Shown here in pieces: positions 39,542-50,597 of a stretch of DNA of 64,000 nucleotides (position 1 is the first letter of the stretch; each line of letters opens with the position of its first letter). The position numbers were made by a program, and so were the translations under genes. The notes beneath the pieces were generated by a model. The model made no database searches. It saw only the letters and a list, made by a program, of their open reading frames with translations, and was not told the origin of the DNA. This stretch comes from Sphingomonadaceae bacterium (GTDB lineage Bacteria; Pseudomonadota; Alphaproteobacteria; Sphingomonadales; Sphingomonadaceae). The stretch lies in assembly GCA_009926135.1 (NCBI GenBank), contig RFPL01000002.1, positions 186,001 through 250,000 on the forward strand, in the 5' to 3' direction.

Positions 39542-40265
39542 GTGACAACCCAGCCCCCTCCCCAGATATTCTCGCCGGCTCGCCGGCTCGCGGTCCGCCG
39601 CAGGGCCTTGTCTTTGCAGGCCCGGCCGGGCGCGGCCAAATACCTGGCCGATGACATGACCGAGGATCTGATTGAGCGGCTGGCTTTCCTGCGCCACGAG
39701 CCAAGGCGCGTGCTGCTGATCGGCATGGTTCCGGATAGCTTGCACGGCGGCCTTGAAGCGCAGGGGGCCACCGTCACCCGCGCCGAGCCTGCGTCCGGGT
39801 TCAGCGATGAGCAGCCCTTTCCCGAGACCGGGTTCGACCTGATCGGCAGTTTCGGCACGCTCGACGCGGTCAATGATCTGCCCGGCGCGCTGATTCACAT
39901 CCGCAATGCACTAGCCCCCGGCGGTCTGGCGATTGCCAGCTTTGTCGGCGCAGGCAGTCTGCCAGCCCTGCGCGCCGCCATGCTGGAGGCGGACGGCGAC
40001 CGCCCCGCGCCGCGGCTTCACCCTGCGGTGGACGTCCGCGCCGGCGGGCAACTGCTGCAACGTGCCGGTTGGGCCGATCCGGTGATCGACAGCCGCCCGC
40101 TCGACGTGCGCTTCAGCAACCTGTCGAGCCTGCTGGCCGATCTCCGTTCACAGGCACTGACCAACGTGCTTTCGCAGTCTGGCCCGGCACTAACCCGCAA
40201 GCAATATTCTATTGTGAAAGAGCTGTTTGGCTCGGGAACCTTGGAGCGTTTCGAAATTCTGACCC

Positions 40266-40285
<20 letters not shown>
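39542..40285 (+). CDS. SAM-dependent methyltransferase, NDUFAF5/BioC-like
   Basis: 247 aa. RRRALSLQARPGAAKYLADDMTEDLIERL matches the N-terminus of alphaproteobacterial relatives of mitochondrial NDUFAF5, a complex I assembly factor. Methyltransferase core VLLIGMVPDS, FDLIGSFGTLDAVND and ALAPGGLAIASFVG follow. The canonical GxGxG glycine motif is degenerate, as in NDUFAF5, which acts as an arginine hydroxylase in eukaryotes. Its 3' end overlaps the convergent ppdK by 20 nt. Confidence 0.82.
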
Positions 40286-42941
<2,656 letters not shown>

Positions 42942-42992
42942 GGAAATCTGCCGATCAGGAACCGGCGATTCGGGTGCCGGTGTGGGTCCGCC

Positions 42993-45092
42993 CTAACCTT
43001 CGATGCGCGAGAAGTCAGCCACTTTGTGCACCGCAGCACGGAAAGACGCCAACAGGCCCAAACGGGCCGACCGCTTGGCCGGATCGGCATCGTTGACGGT
43101 TACCGCATCGAAGAAGGCATCGATCGGTGCGCGCAAGGAGGCCAGCGCTGCCATCGCGGCGGCGAAGTCCTCAGCCGCTACGGCCCGTGCCGCCGCAGGA
43201 CCGGCCTCGTCGAGCGCATCGATCAGCGCCTTTTCTGCCGGTTCGGGGGGGTAGGAAAGCGCATTCTGCACCGCGATCCGCTCACGCATGGCATGCGCGA
43301 CATCGGGATCATCGACCATGGCGAAAGGATCCTCCTCGCCATCGCGCGGGATTGGCGTGCCGCTAGCGGCATCGTCCCAATTTTCCTTCTTCAGGATATT
43401 GGCAGCACGCTTGTAGCCCGCCAGCAAGTTCGCGCCGTCCTCGGTGCCGACAAAGGCCTGGAGCGCGTGGACGCGGGCAAGCAGGCGGACGAGGTCATCC
43501 TCGCCGCCAAGCGCAAAGACAGCGTCAATCAGGTCATGGCGAACACCGGCTTCGCGCTGCTGAACCTTCAGGCGGTCGGCAAAGAAGCCGAGGACATCGC
43601 CTTCGCCAACGCCGAAGCGCAAGCCATTCACCGTAACGATCTGGATGATGCCAAGCGCTGCACGGCGCAGCGCAAATGGATCCTTCGAGCCAGTTGGCTT
43701 CTCATCGATCCCGAAAAAGCTGCGGACGGTATCGAGCTTATCCGCCAGCGCCACAGCCACGGTCACCGGCGCAGTCGGCACATCGTCGCCCTGCCCAACC
43801 GGCTTGTAATGATCGCGGATGGCGTCGGCGACGGCATCGCTCAGCCCTTCGGCGCGGGCGTAGTAGCCGCCCATCAGCCCCTGGAGCTCGGGGAATTCAC
43901 CGACCATTTCGGTGACGAGGTCCGCTTTGCACAGCTGCGCGGCGAGTTCTGCCTCGTCGGCGCTGGCGTCCTTGACGATCCCCTCCTCCACCAGCCAGCG
44001 GGCCAGCTTGGCGACGCGCTCGACCTTGTCGGCGAGACTGCCGAGCTTTTCGTGGAAGGTGATCCGCTCCAGCTTCTTACCATGGTCGGACAGCGCGGTC
44101 TTGCGGTCCTGCTCCCAGAAGAAGCGGGCATCGGAGAGACGCGCAGCGAGGACCTTGCGGTTGCCGGCAACAATCGCCGCGCCGCCATCGACCGCGGCGA
44201 TATTGGCGGTGCAGACGAAGGCATTGGCCAGCCTGCCCGCGGAGTCTTCGCAGACGAAGTACTTCTGGTTGGTCCGCGCAGTCAGCTGGATCACTTCGGG
44301 CGGGACTTCGAGGAACTGCTCGTCAAACCGGCCCAGCAGCGGGACCGGCCATTCGGTCAGGCCGGCGTTCTCGATCACCAAGCCTTCGTCTTCGACCAGC
44401 GTGAAGCCCGCAGCCGCTGCTGCTTCGCGGGCCTTAGTGCGGATCAGGTCTCGCCGCTCGGCATGGTCGACGATGACCTGGGCGGCGCGCAGCTTGGCGG
44501 CATAGTCATCAACGCCATCGATGCTGATATCGCCGCTGGAATGGAAGCGGTGGCCCTTGGTCAGTCGGCCAGCCTTGATGCCACCCACTTCGCAATCGAC
44601 GACTTCGCCATCGAACAGCGCGACGATCGCGGAGAGCGGGCGGACCCAGCGCAGGCTTTCGGTGCTGATCGAAGCAGTGCCCCAGCGCTGGCTCTTGGTC
44701 CAGGGGAAGGCGCGGACGATCGCGGGGATCGCTTCGGCCAGAACCTCGGCGGTGGCGCGGCCCGGCTTTTCGGTAATCGCGAACAGCACGCCATCGCGCT
44801 CGACCAACTGGTCTTCGGCCAGCCCGGTCTTGCGCAGGAACCCTTCCAGCGCTTGCGGCGGCGCGCCGACGCGCGGGCCCTTCACTTCCTCCGAAACAGC
44901 CGCTGTCGCCGCCGGCAGTCCGCGTGCGATCAGCGCCAGGCGGCGCGGGGTCGACCAGACGGTGACTTCGCCCACGGCGACGCCAGCCGCATCCATTTCC
45001 TTGCGGAACAGCTTTTCCAGATCGGCGCGGGCGCCGGCCTGCATCCGCGCGGGGATTTCCTCGGAGCGAAGCTCAAGCAGGAAGTCGCTCAT
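42993..45092 (-). CDS. glyS: glycyl-tRNA synthetase beta subunit
   Basis: 699 aa from ATG 45092 ([18 protein letters not shown]); the 21 extra track residues are antisense to glyQ's end. Typical blocks: [49 protein letters not shown], and the C-terminal anticodon-binding region ([26 protein letters not shown]). Translationally coupled to glyQ by ATGA. Confidence 0.98.
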   Translation of the reverse strand: MSDFLLELRSEEIPARMQAGARADLEKLFRKEMDAAGVAVGEVTVWSTPRRLALIARGLPAATAAVSEEVKGPRVGAPPQALEGFLRKTGLAEDQLVERDGVLFAITEKPGRATAEVLAEAIPAIVRAFPWTKSQRWGTASISTESLRWVRPLSAIVALFDGEVVDCEVGGIKAGRLTKGHRFHSSGDISIDGVDDYAAKLRAAQVIVDHAERRDLIRTKAREAAAAAGFTLVEDEGLVIENAGLTEWPVPLLGRFDEQFLEVPPEVIQLTARTNQKYFVCEDSAGRLANAFVCTANIAAVDGGAAIVAGNRKVLAARLSDARFFWEQDRKTALSDHGKKLERITFHEKLGSLADKVERVAKLARWLVEEGIVKDASADEAELAAQLCKADLVTEMVGEFPELQGLMGGYYARAEGLSDAVADAIRDHYKPVGQGDDVPTAPVTVAVALADKLDTVRSFFGIDEKPTGSKDPFALRRAALGIIQIVTVNGLRFGVGEGDVLGFFADRLKVQQREAGVRHDLIDAVFALGGEDDLVRLLARVHALQAFVGTEDGANLLAGYKRAANILKKENWDDAASGTPIPRDGEEDPFAMVDDPDVAHAMRERIAVQNALSYPPEPAEKALIDALDEAGPAAARAVAAEDFAAAMAALASLRAPIDAFFDAVTVNDADPAKRSARLGLLASFRAAVHKVADFSRIEG

Positions 45093-45991
45093 ACAGTCCA
45101 CCCCGGGTACTTCGCTTCCCATTCGGCCTTGTTCTTCTCGATCCAGGCTGCACACGATCCCTTGGCGAGATCGCGGACCCGGCCGATGTAGCTGGCGCGT
45201 TCCTGCACCGAGATCACGCCGCGCGCCTGGAGCAGGTTGAACAGGTGGCTGGCCTCGATCGCCTGGTCATAGGCCGCCAGCGGTACCTCGGCACCGATGC
45301 AGCGCTGGCATTCCGCCTCGGCGTGCTGAAAGCCCTTGAACAGCTGTTCTGTGTCGGCCACCTCGAAGTTGTACTTCGATAGCTCCTGCTCGTTCTTCAG
45401 GAACACGTCGCCATAGCTGACGCCTTCGGCATTGAACGCCAAGTCATAGACGTTGTCGACGCCCTGGATATACATGGCGAGGCGCTCAAGCCCATAGGTC
45501 AGCTCGCCGGCAACCGGCTTGCAGTCGAACCCGCCGACCTGCTGGAAATAGGTGAACTGGGTAACTTCCATCCCGTCGCACCAGACTTCCCAGCCCAGGC
45601 CCCAGGCGCCCAGCGTCGGGCTTTCCCAGTCATCCTCGACGAAGCGGATGTCATGGGCGAGCGGATCGACGCCGATCTCGGCCAGCGATTGCAGGTACAG
45701 TTCTTGCAGGTTCTCCGGGTTTGGCTTCAGGATCACCTGATACTGGTAATAGTGCTGTAGCCGGTTCGGGTTCTCGCCATAGCGGCCATCCGTGGGTCGG
45801 CGGCTGGGCTGGACATAGGCGGCCTTCCACGGCTCCGGCCCCAGCGCGCGCAGCGTGGTGGCGGGGTGGAAGGTGCCAGCGCCCATGCGCATGTCATAGG
45901 GCTGCAGGATCAGGCAGCCCTGCGCGCTCCAGAACGCATGGAGCCGCAGGATCATCTCCTGGAACGAGAGCGGGCGAGTATTGTCCGACAT
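45089..45991 (-). CDS. glyQ: glycyl-tRNA synthetase alpha subunit
   Basis: 300-aa catalytic subunit of the heterotetrameric glycyl-tRNA synthetase. [42 protein letters not shown] and [27 protein letters not shown] are family signatures. glyQ-glyS overlap by 4 nt. Divergent from the TraB/GumN gene across 107 nt. Confidence 0.98.
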   Translation of the reverse strand: MSDNTRPLSFQEMILRLHAFWSAQGCLILQPYDMRMGAGTFHPATTLRALGPEPWKAAYVQPSRRPTDGRYGENPNRLQHYYQYQVILKPNPENLQELYLQSLAEIGVDPLAHDIRFVEDDWESPTLGAWGLGWEVWCDGMEVTQFTYFQQVGGFDCKPVAGELTYGLERLAMYIQGVDNVYDLAFNAEGVSYGDVFLKNEQELSKYNFEVADTEQLFKGFQHAEAECQRCIGAEVPLAAYDQAIEASHLFNLLQARGVISVQERASYIGRVRDLAKGSCAAWIEKNKAEWEAKYPGWTV

Positions 45992-46085
45992 GGTCGAGGC
46001 CTTTGGCGGATGGGCCGTTTCCGGTCAACCGGCGAGGCAAGGTTACGGCAACCCTGATCATTCATCGACGCGCCCGAAAGCTGCG

Positions 46086-46091
46086 CTATAT
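46086..46091 (+). promoter_or_regulatory. -10 element CTATAT of the TraB/GumN operon
   Basis: CTATAT lies 7 nt before the ATG at 46099, so transcription would start at or next to the first base of the coding region. The -35 is weak. No SD precedes the ATG, consistent with a leaderless message. Confidence 0.4.
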
Positions 46092-46098
46092 CGTTACC

Positions 46099-47007
46099 AT
46101 GATCGCTCGCATCCTAACGCCCCTCGCCCTGCTGATGGCCACTGCCGCCCCGGCCCAGCAAACCCTGCCAACGCCGCAGCCAGTCGTCGCTGAACCGGTT
46201 CCGGCGGAGGCCCACCCGGCATTGTGGAAAGTCAGCGATGCTGACACGACAATCTACCTGTTCGGTACAATCCACCTGCTTCCCAAAGGCCTCGACTGGT
46301 TCAAAGGTCCGCTCGCACAGGCTTTTGCCGGCGCTGACGAACTGGTGACGGAAATTCCGGAAATCGATCCGCAGACCAGCCAAGGCGTGCTGATCAAGCG
46401 CGGCATCCTGCCCACCGGGCAAAGCTTGCGTGATCAGATGTCTCCGAAGGAGCGCGCAAAGTTCGAGCAGACGCTGACCGGTTTCGGCCTGCCGGTGGCG
46501 GCGTTTGACCGGTTCAAGCCCTGGTATGCCGCAGTCGTGCTGGCCACCTTGCCCTTGCAGCGCACCGGTTATTCCCTCGCCAACGGGGTTGAGACCGATC
46601 TGGCCGCACGCAATGTGACCCTCGGTCGGCCGCGGACCGGACTGGAGACGCTGGATTACCAACTGTCCCTGTTCGATGGATTCTCACCAAAGGTGCAGCG
46701 CCGCTACCTGTTCGAAGTGATCGCCGCCCTGCCTGACATCGAAAAGGATGTCGGCGGAATGGTCGAGGCCTGGCGGATCGGCGATGCGGCCAAGCTTGCC
46801 GCCCTGATGAATGCCGATGAGGATGATCCAGCCATGATTGCCGCCCTGTTGACCAACCGCAACAAGGCGTGGGCGACGTGGATCAAGGTCCGGCTCGATC
46901 GGCCCGGAACGGTGTTCCTCGCCGTCGGCGCCGGTCATCTCGGCGGCAAGGGATCGGTCCAGGACCAGCTTGAGGGGCTGGGGGTGAAGTCCGCTCGTGT
47001 TCAATAG
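46099..47007 (+). CDS. TraB/GumN family protein, exported
   Basis: 302 aa with a Sec signal peptide (MIARILTPLALLMATAAPAQQ). The TraB/GumN fold (EreA/ChaN-like, PF01963) is shown by TTIYLFGTIHLLPKGLDWF near the N-terminus and VFLAVGAGHLGGKGSVQDQLEGLG at the C-terminus, the paired GTIH and GxxHL motifs of the proposed metal-hydrolase site. Role unknown; Tiki-type relatives are proteases. First of two tandem paralogues. Confidence 0.88.
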   Translation: MIARILTPLALLMATAAPAQQTLPTPQPVVAEPVPAEAHPALWKVSDADTTIYLFGTIHLLPKGLDWFKGPLAQAFAGADELVTEIPEIDPQTSQGVLIKRGILPTGQSLRDQMSPKERAKFEQTLTGFGLPVAAFDRFKPWYAAVVLATLPLQRTGYSLANGVETDLAARNVTLGRPRTGLETLDYQLSLFDGFSPKVQRRYLFEVIAALPDIEKDVGGMVEAWRIGDAAKLAALMNADEDDPAMIAALLTNRNKAWATWIKVRLDRPGTVFLAVGAGHLGGKGSVQDQLEGLGVKSARVQ

Positions 47008-47863
47008 GTTCATTGCAGCGCTGCTTGCGCTGCTGCTCGCCGCCTGCCAGCAAAAGGAGGAGGCGCGGCCAGCACTGTGGCAAGTGGACGGCCCCAATGG
47101 GGAACGCGCCTGGCTGCTTGGCACAATCCACGCCCTGCCGCGACCAATCACTCTTGAGGGTCCGGCCTTTGCCCGCGCGACAAGCCAGGCCAGCCAGCTG
47201 CTGGTCGAAGTTGCCGCACTGGAAGACGATCAACATACCGCCCTCGCCTTTCACAAGCTTTCGGCCGTGCCTTCCGCCCCGCCGATCGCTGCGCGGGCCA
47301 GCGAGGCCGACCGATCTACCCTGACCAAACTGCTCGCCGACGAAAAGATTTCGCCGGACCGCTTCAACCAGATGGACACCTGGGCGGCGGCATTAGCGCT
47401 TGGTCAGGCCATCTCTGCCCGCAGCGGCGATGATAGCGGCAATGGGGCCGATCGGCTCGTCCTGCGCGAAATGAAGGGCAAGCCGTTGGCTGAGTTCGAG
47501 GGTGCCGAGCGACAGCTCGCGATATTCGACGCGTTGCCCGAAGCAGAACAGCGCGATCTGCTGTCCGCCGTGATCCGTTCCGCACCGACCGCGAGAGAAG
47601 ACGCAAGACGCCTTCAGCAGGCCTGGCTGCGCGGTGACGTCGAGGAGCTGGCTGCGCTCGATCATCAAGGGCTGCTGGCCGACCCGGAACTCCGCGAGGC
47701 ACTGCTGGTTCGCCGCAACGAGGCCTGGATCAGTCAGTTGGTGCCATTGCTGAACCGCGGCGATAAGCCACTGGTGGCAGTCGGCGCGCTCCATCTCGTC
47801 GGCCGCGACGGCCTCGTTGCCCGGCTCGAAGCGCAGGGGTTCAAGGTTACCCGGCTGCAGTAG
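46997..47863 (+). CDS. TraB/GumN family lipoprotein, second copy
   Basis: 288 aa from GTG 46997, overlapping the first copy by 11 nt. The N-terminus is a lipobox (LLALLLAACQQ). The same landmarks are present: AWLLGTIHALPRPI and PLVAVGALHLVGRDGLVARLEAQG. The middle is divergent from the first copy, with few obvious identities, so the duplication is old. One paralogue is soluble and periplasmic, the other membrane-anchored. Confidence 0.86.
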   Translation: MFNRFIAALLALLLAACQQKEEARPALWQVDGPNGERAWLLGTIHALPRPITLEGPAFARATSQASQLLVEVAALEDDQHTALAFHKLSAVPSAPPIAARASEADRSTLTKLLADEKISPDRFNQMDTWAAALALGQAISARSGDDSGNGADRLVLREMKGKPLAEFEGAERQLAIFDALPEAEQRDLLSAVIRSAPTAREDARRLQQAWLRGDVEELAALDHQGLLADPELREALLVRRNEAWISQLVPLLNRGDKPLVAVGALHLVGRDGLVARLEAQGFKVTRLQ

Positions 47864-47864
47864 C

Positions 47865-47893
47865 CTTGCATTTCCGGCGTATTGCCGCTAACG
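47865..47893 (+). promoter_or_regulatory. predicted rplY promoter
   Basis: CTTGCA, 17 nt, CTAACG; predicted start near 47900 with a 70-nt leader. The leader contains GCCG-CTAA-CGGC inside CCGGCG...CGCCGG, a nested inverted repeat overlapping the promoter. Confidence 0.4.
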
Positions 47894-47971
47894 GCGCCGG
47901 CTTCCCGTCATGGTCATCCCTGGAGGCGTGACGGAGAAGTACTGTAATCCAGAGTTTTGAAAGGCAATGCA

Positions 47972-48586
47972 ATGAGCGATACGCTGCACCTGCCGGCCGA
48001 GACGCGCGAACGGGCTGGCAAGGGAGCCTCCCGTGCACTGCGTCGTGAAGGCCGCGTCCCCGCCGTCGTCTATGGTGGCAATGAAGAGCCCCTGGCGATC
48101 CACGTCGAAGAAAAGCTGCTGCGCAAGCAGCTTGGCACCGGTCACTTCCTGAATTCGATCGTCGAGATCGAAATCGGCGGCAAGACCGTGCGCACGCTTC
48201 CCAAGGACGTTGCCTTCCACCCCGTCAACGATCGTCCGCTGCACGCTGACTTCCTGCGCCTGTCGAAGGACGCGACTGTCCACGTCAACGTGCCGGTGAT
48301 CTTCGCCAACGAAGAAGCCTCGCCGGGTCTCAAGCGCGGCGCTGTGCTGAACATCGTCCGTCACGAACTGGAACTGGTCTGCCCGGCAGACAAGATCCCT
48401 GATGACATCTCGATCGACGTGACCGGCCTCGATATCGGCGCTTCGATCCACATCAGCCATGTGAAGCTGCCGGCTGGCGTCAAGAGCGCCATCACCGACC
48501 GCGACTTCACCATCGCCACCATCGTTGCCCCTTCGGGCCTGCGCAGCGAAGAAGGCGATAACGCAAAGACCGACGCGGCTTCCTAA
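47972..48586 (+). CDS. rplY: 50S ribosomal protein L25/general stress protein Ctc
   Basis: 204-aa 5S-rRNA-binding protein. N-terminal L25 domain ([27 protein letters not shown]) plus the C-terminal TL5/Ctc beta domain ([36 protein letters not shown]). ATG 47972 preceded by AAAGG. It is followed by a textbook terminator and then pth, the usual rplY-pth order. Confidence 0.97.
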   Translation: MSDTLHLPAETRERAGKGASRALRREGRVPAVVYGGNEEPLAIHVEEKLLRKQLGTGHFLNSIVEIEIGGKTVRTLPKDVAFHPVNDRPLHADFLRLSKDATVHVNVPVIFANEEASPGLKRGAVLNIVRHELELVCPADKIPDDISIDVTGLDIGASIHISHVKLPAGVKSAITDRDFTIATIVAPSGLRSEEGDNAKTDAAS

Positions 48587-48629
48587 GCCCTTCAGGTTGA
48601 CCGGGGCAGCCCGCCTGCCCCATCAGAAG

Positions 48630-48661
48630 CCGGACCGCAGCGATGCGGTCCGGTTTTTTTT
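48630..48661 (+). terminator. rho-independent terminator after rplY
   Basis: CCGGACCGCA-GCGA-TGCGGTCCGG: a perfect 10-bp stem closed by a GNRA tetraloop and followed by eight T. It separates rplY from pth, so pth needs its own promoter or read-through. Confidence 0.92.
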
Positions 48662-48687
48662 GAGCGAACCAGATTGGGAGGACGCGC

Positions 48688-49257
48688 GTGCAGCTTTGGG
48701 TCGGCCTTGGCAATCCGGGTCCGCAATATGCCCTGCACCGGCATAATGTGGGCTTCATGGCGCTCGACACCATTGCCGAAGTGCATCGCTTTGGTCCCGA
48801 AACGAAGAAGTTCCAGGGTTGGCTCTGCGAAGGTCGGATCGGCGGACAAAAGATCCTGTTGCTCAAGCCCGCGACCTTCATGAATGAAAGCGGCCGTTCG
48901 GTGAGCGAGGCTTTGCGCTTCTACAAGCTGGGCGTCGAAGCGCTGACTGTCTTTCATGACGAGCTCGATCTCGCACCCTTCAAGGTGAAGGTGCGGATGG
49001 GCGGTGGCCTTGCTGGCCACAACGGACTGCGTTCGATCGACCAGCACCTCGGCCCTGACTTCCGGCGGGTGCGGATCGGGATCGGCCATCCGGGACACAA
49101 GGACCGGGTGACCGGCCATGTGCTTGGGAATTATGCCAAGGCTGAGCAGGACGATCTGGTGGCCATGCTGGGCGGCATCGCGGCCGAAGCCGAATGGTTG
49201 GCCAGCGGCGACGATGCCCGGTTCATGAGCGATCTTGCCCTTCGCCTGCAAGACTGA
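48688..49257 (+). CDS. pth: peptidyl-tRNA hydrolase
   Basis: Releases peptides from prematurely dissociated peptidyl-tRNA. 189 aa from GTG 48688, with GGGAGGA 5 nt upstream. Catalytic His in [18 protein letters not shown], Asp in [15 protein letters not shown], and [13 protein letters not shown] with the tRNA-binding Asn/His. Begins 26 nt after the terminator. Confidence 0.97.
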   Translation: MQLWVGLGNPGPQYALHRHNVGFMALDTIAEVHRFGPETKKFQGWLCEGRIGGQKILLLKPATFMNESGRSVSEALRFYKLGVEALTVFHDELDLAPFKVKVRMGGGLAGHNGLRSIDQHLGPDFRRVRIGIGHPGHKDRVTGHVLGNYAKAEQDDLVAMLGGIAAEAEWLASGDDARFMSDLALRLQD

Positions 49258-49262
49258 GCTGC

Positions 49263-49799
49263 GTGCAACGGGTCCTCGTCATTGGCTCGCCGGGTGCGGG
49301 CAAGTCCACCCTGTCGCACGAACTGGCGGCGCGTACAGGATTACCGCTGTTCCATCTCGACAAGCTGTTCTGGCGGCCCGGATGGGTTGAGCGCGATCGC
49401 GATGAGGGCTGCGCCGAACTGGCGCAGGTTCTGGCTGGAGAGCGTTGGATTATCGACGGAAACTATGGCTCGACCATGCCGATGCGCCTGGCCCGCGCTG
49501 ATACCGTTGTGTGGCTCGATTACCCAACTTCGCTGTGCCTGGCGCGAGTGTTCCGGCGCTGATGGCAATTTCGCGGCAAAACCCGTCCCGACATGACCCA
49601 GGACTGCCAGGAAAATCTCAATCTCGAATTCCTGGTTTATGTCCTGAACTTCAGGAGCGCCTGGCAGCATCGCAACGCTGCAGCGCTGGCTGGTTTTGCC
49701 GGAACGCTCCATCGCTTCACTCGGTCCGGCGATACTTCACGGTGGCTGGAAATACTGTCGGTTTCACTTACAAACCTGACACTTGATCACCGACGTTAA
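49263..49799 (+). pseudogene. P-loop (adenylate-kinase/FlaR-like) ATPase gene interrupted by one in-frame TGA
   Basis: GTG 49263 starts [21 protein letters not shown], a Walker A, then [12 protein letters not shown] and [26 protein letters not shown], as in FlaR/topology-modulation P-loop proteins. The frame hits TGA at 49560-49562 after ARVFRR. The same frame continues WQFRGKTRPDMTQDCQENLNLEFL, exactly the expected C-terminal lid, to TAA 49797-49799. A single CGA-to-TGA change therefore explains the break. Full length would be 178 residues. Readthrough or sequencing error are alternatives. Confidence 0.82.
49760..49776. promoter_or_regulatory. candidate activator site upstream of the sigma-54 promoter
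   Basis: GGTTT-CACTTAC-AAACC, a 5-bp inverted repeat with a 7-nt centre, located about 50 nt upstream of the -24 element, inside the end of the broken ATPase gene. The position suits an enhancer-binding protein such as PrsR; identity is speculative. Confidence 0.3.
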
Positions 49800-49827
49800 C
49801 CACCGCCTACCCTGACTTTCCTGACTT

Positions 49828-49843
49828 GGCACGACCATTGCGA
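49828..49843 (+). promoter_or_regulatory. sigma-54 (RpoN) promoter of the PEP-CTERM gene
   Basis: TGGCACG-ACCA-TTGCG matches the -24/-12 consensus TGGCACG-N4-TTGCW at every base except the final W. The expected start is near 49854, about 27 nt before the ATG, which has its own GGGGG. PEP-CTERM genes in PrsK/PrsR systems are known to use sigma-54. Confidence 0.82.
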
Positions 49844-49880
49844 GCTTGGACGTCAACCATTTGGTTTGCAGGGGGTTTCG

Positions 49881-50594
49881 ATGCGTATTGCCCATCAGAT
49901 TTCGAAGCTGGCCGTGATTGCCAGCCTGGTCTTTGCCAGCGCTCCGGCCCTGGCTGACGCCATTACGCTTGATTCCAGCGACGTCGGGCAAAGCTGGGAT
50001 TTTGCTTTTGACGGCTATTCCGGCAGCACCACGGTGGCTGGGCTAACCTCGACCGGCAAGTTCACGCTGACCGGCGTTACTTCGAACAGCTACACCTTCA
50101 GCTACAGCATGGCGAACACGACCAGCGATCCGGTCAATTCCCGTCTGTCGGGCTTTGCCTTCAACACCGATCCCAACATCTCGAGCGCCAGTTCGACGGG
50201 GGCATTCAGCTACACGACAATTGGCGGAAGCTACCCGAACGGCATCGGCAGCGTTGACGTGTGCTTCAAGGATGCCTCGACCGGCGCTTGCTCGGGCGGC
50301 GGCAGTGGTGGCCTGCTCGATGGCGAGACAGGCGCCGGCAGCTTCACGCTCAACTTTGCACAGCCGCTGACCTCGCTGACGCTCAGCGACTTCTTCGTTC
50401 GCTATCAGTCGATCACCGGTGCGGGCAATGTCTCATCGGCCAGCGGCACGGGCACCCTCACCAGCAGCGGCAGCACCAGCACGGGCGGAACTCCGGTTCC
50501 CGAGCCGGGCATGATTGGTCTGCTCGGCGGCGCACTCGCCGGCCTGGCCTTTGCCCGACGCCGCCGCAGCCAGCAGCGTCTCGCGCTGGCCTAA
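49881..50594 (+). CDS. PEP-CTERM sorting-domain exported protein
   Basis: 237 aa. Signal peptide (ISKLAVIASLVFASAPALADA), a Ser/Thr/Gly-rich beta-type body, and the C-terminal PEP-CTERM tripartite signal: VPEPGMIGLLGGALAGLAF then a basic end ARRRRSQQR. Such proteins are cut by exosortase and associated with exopolysaccharide and floc or biofilm matrix. Only two Cys (DVCFKDASTGAC), possibly a disulphide; it may belong to the so-called cistern subfamily. No exosortase is in the window. Confidence 0.9.
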   Translation: MRIAHQISKLAVIASLVFASAPALADAITLDSSDVGQSWDFAFDGYSGSTTVAGLTSTGKFTLTGVTSNSYTFSYSMANTTSDPVNSRLSGFAFNTDPNISSASSTGAFSYTTIGGSYPNGIGSVDVCFKDASTGACSGGGSGGLLDGETGAGSFTLNFAQPLTSLTLSDFFVRYQSITGAGNVSSASGTGTLTSSGSTSTGGTPVPEPGMIGLLGGALAGLAFARRRRSQQRLALA

Positions 50595-50597
50595 GCC

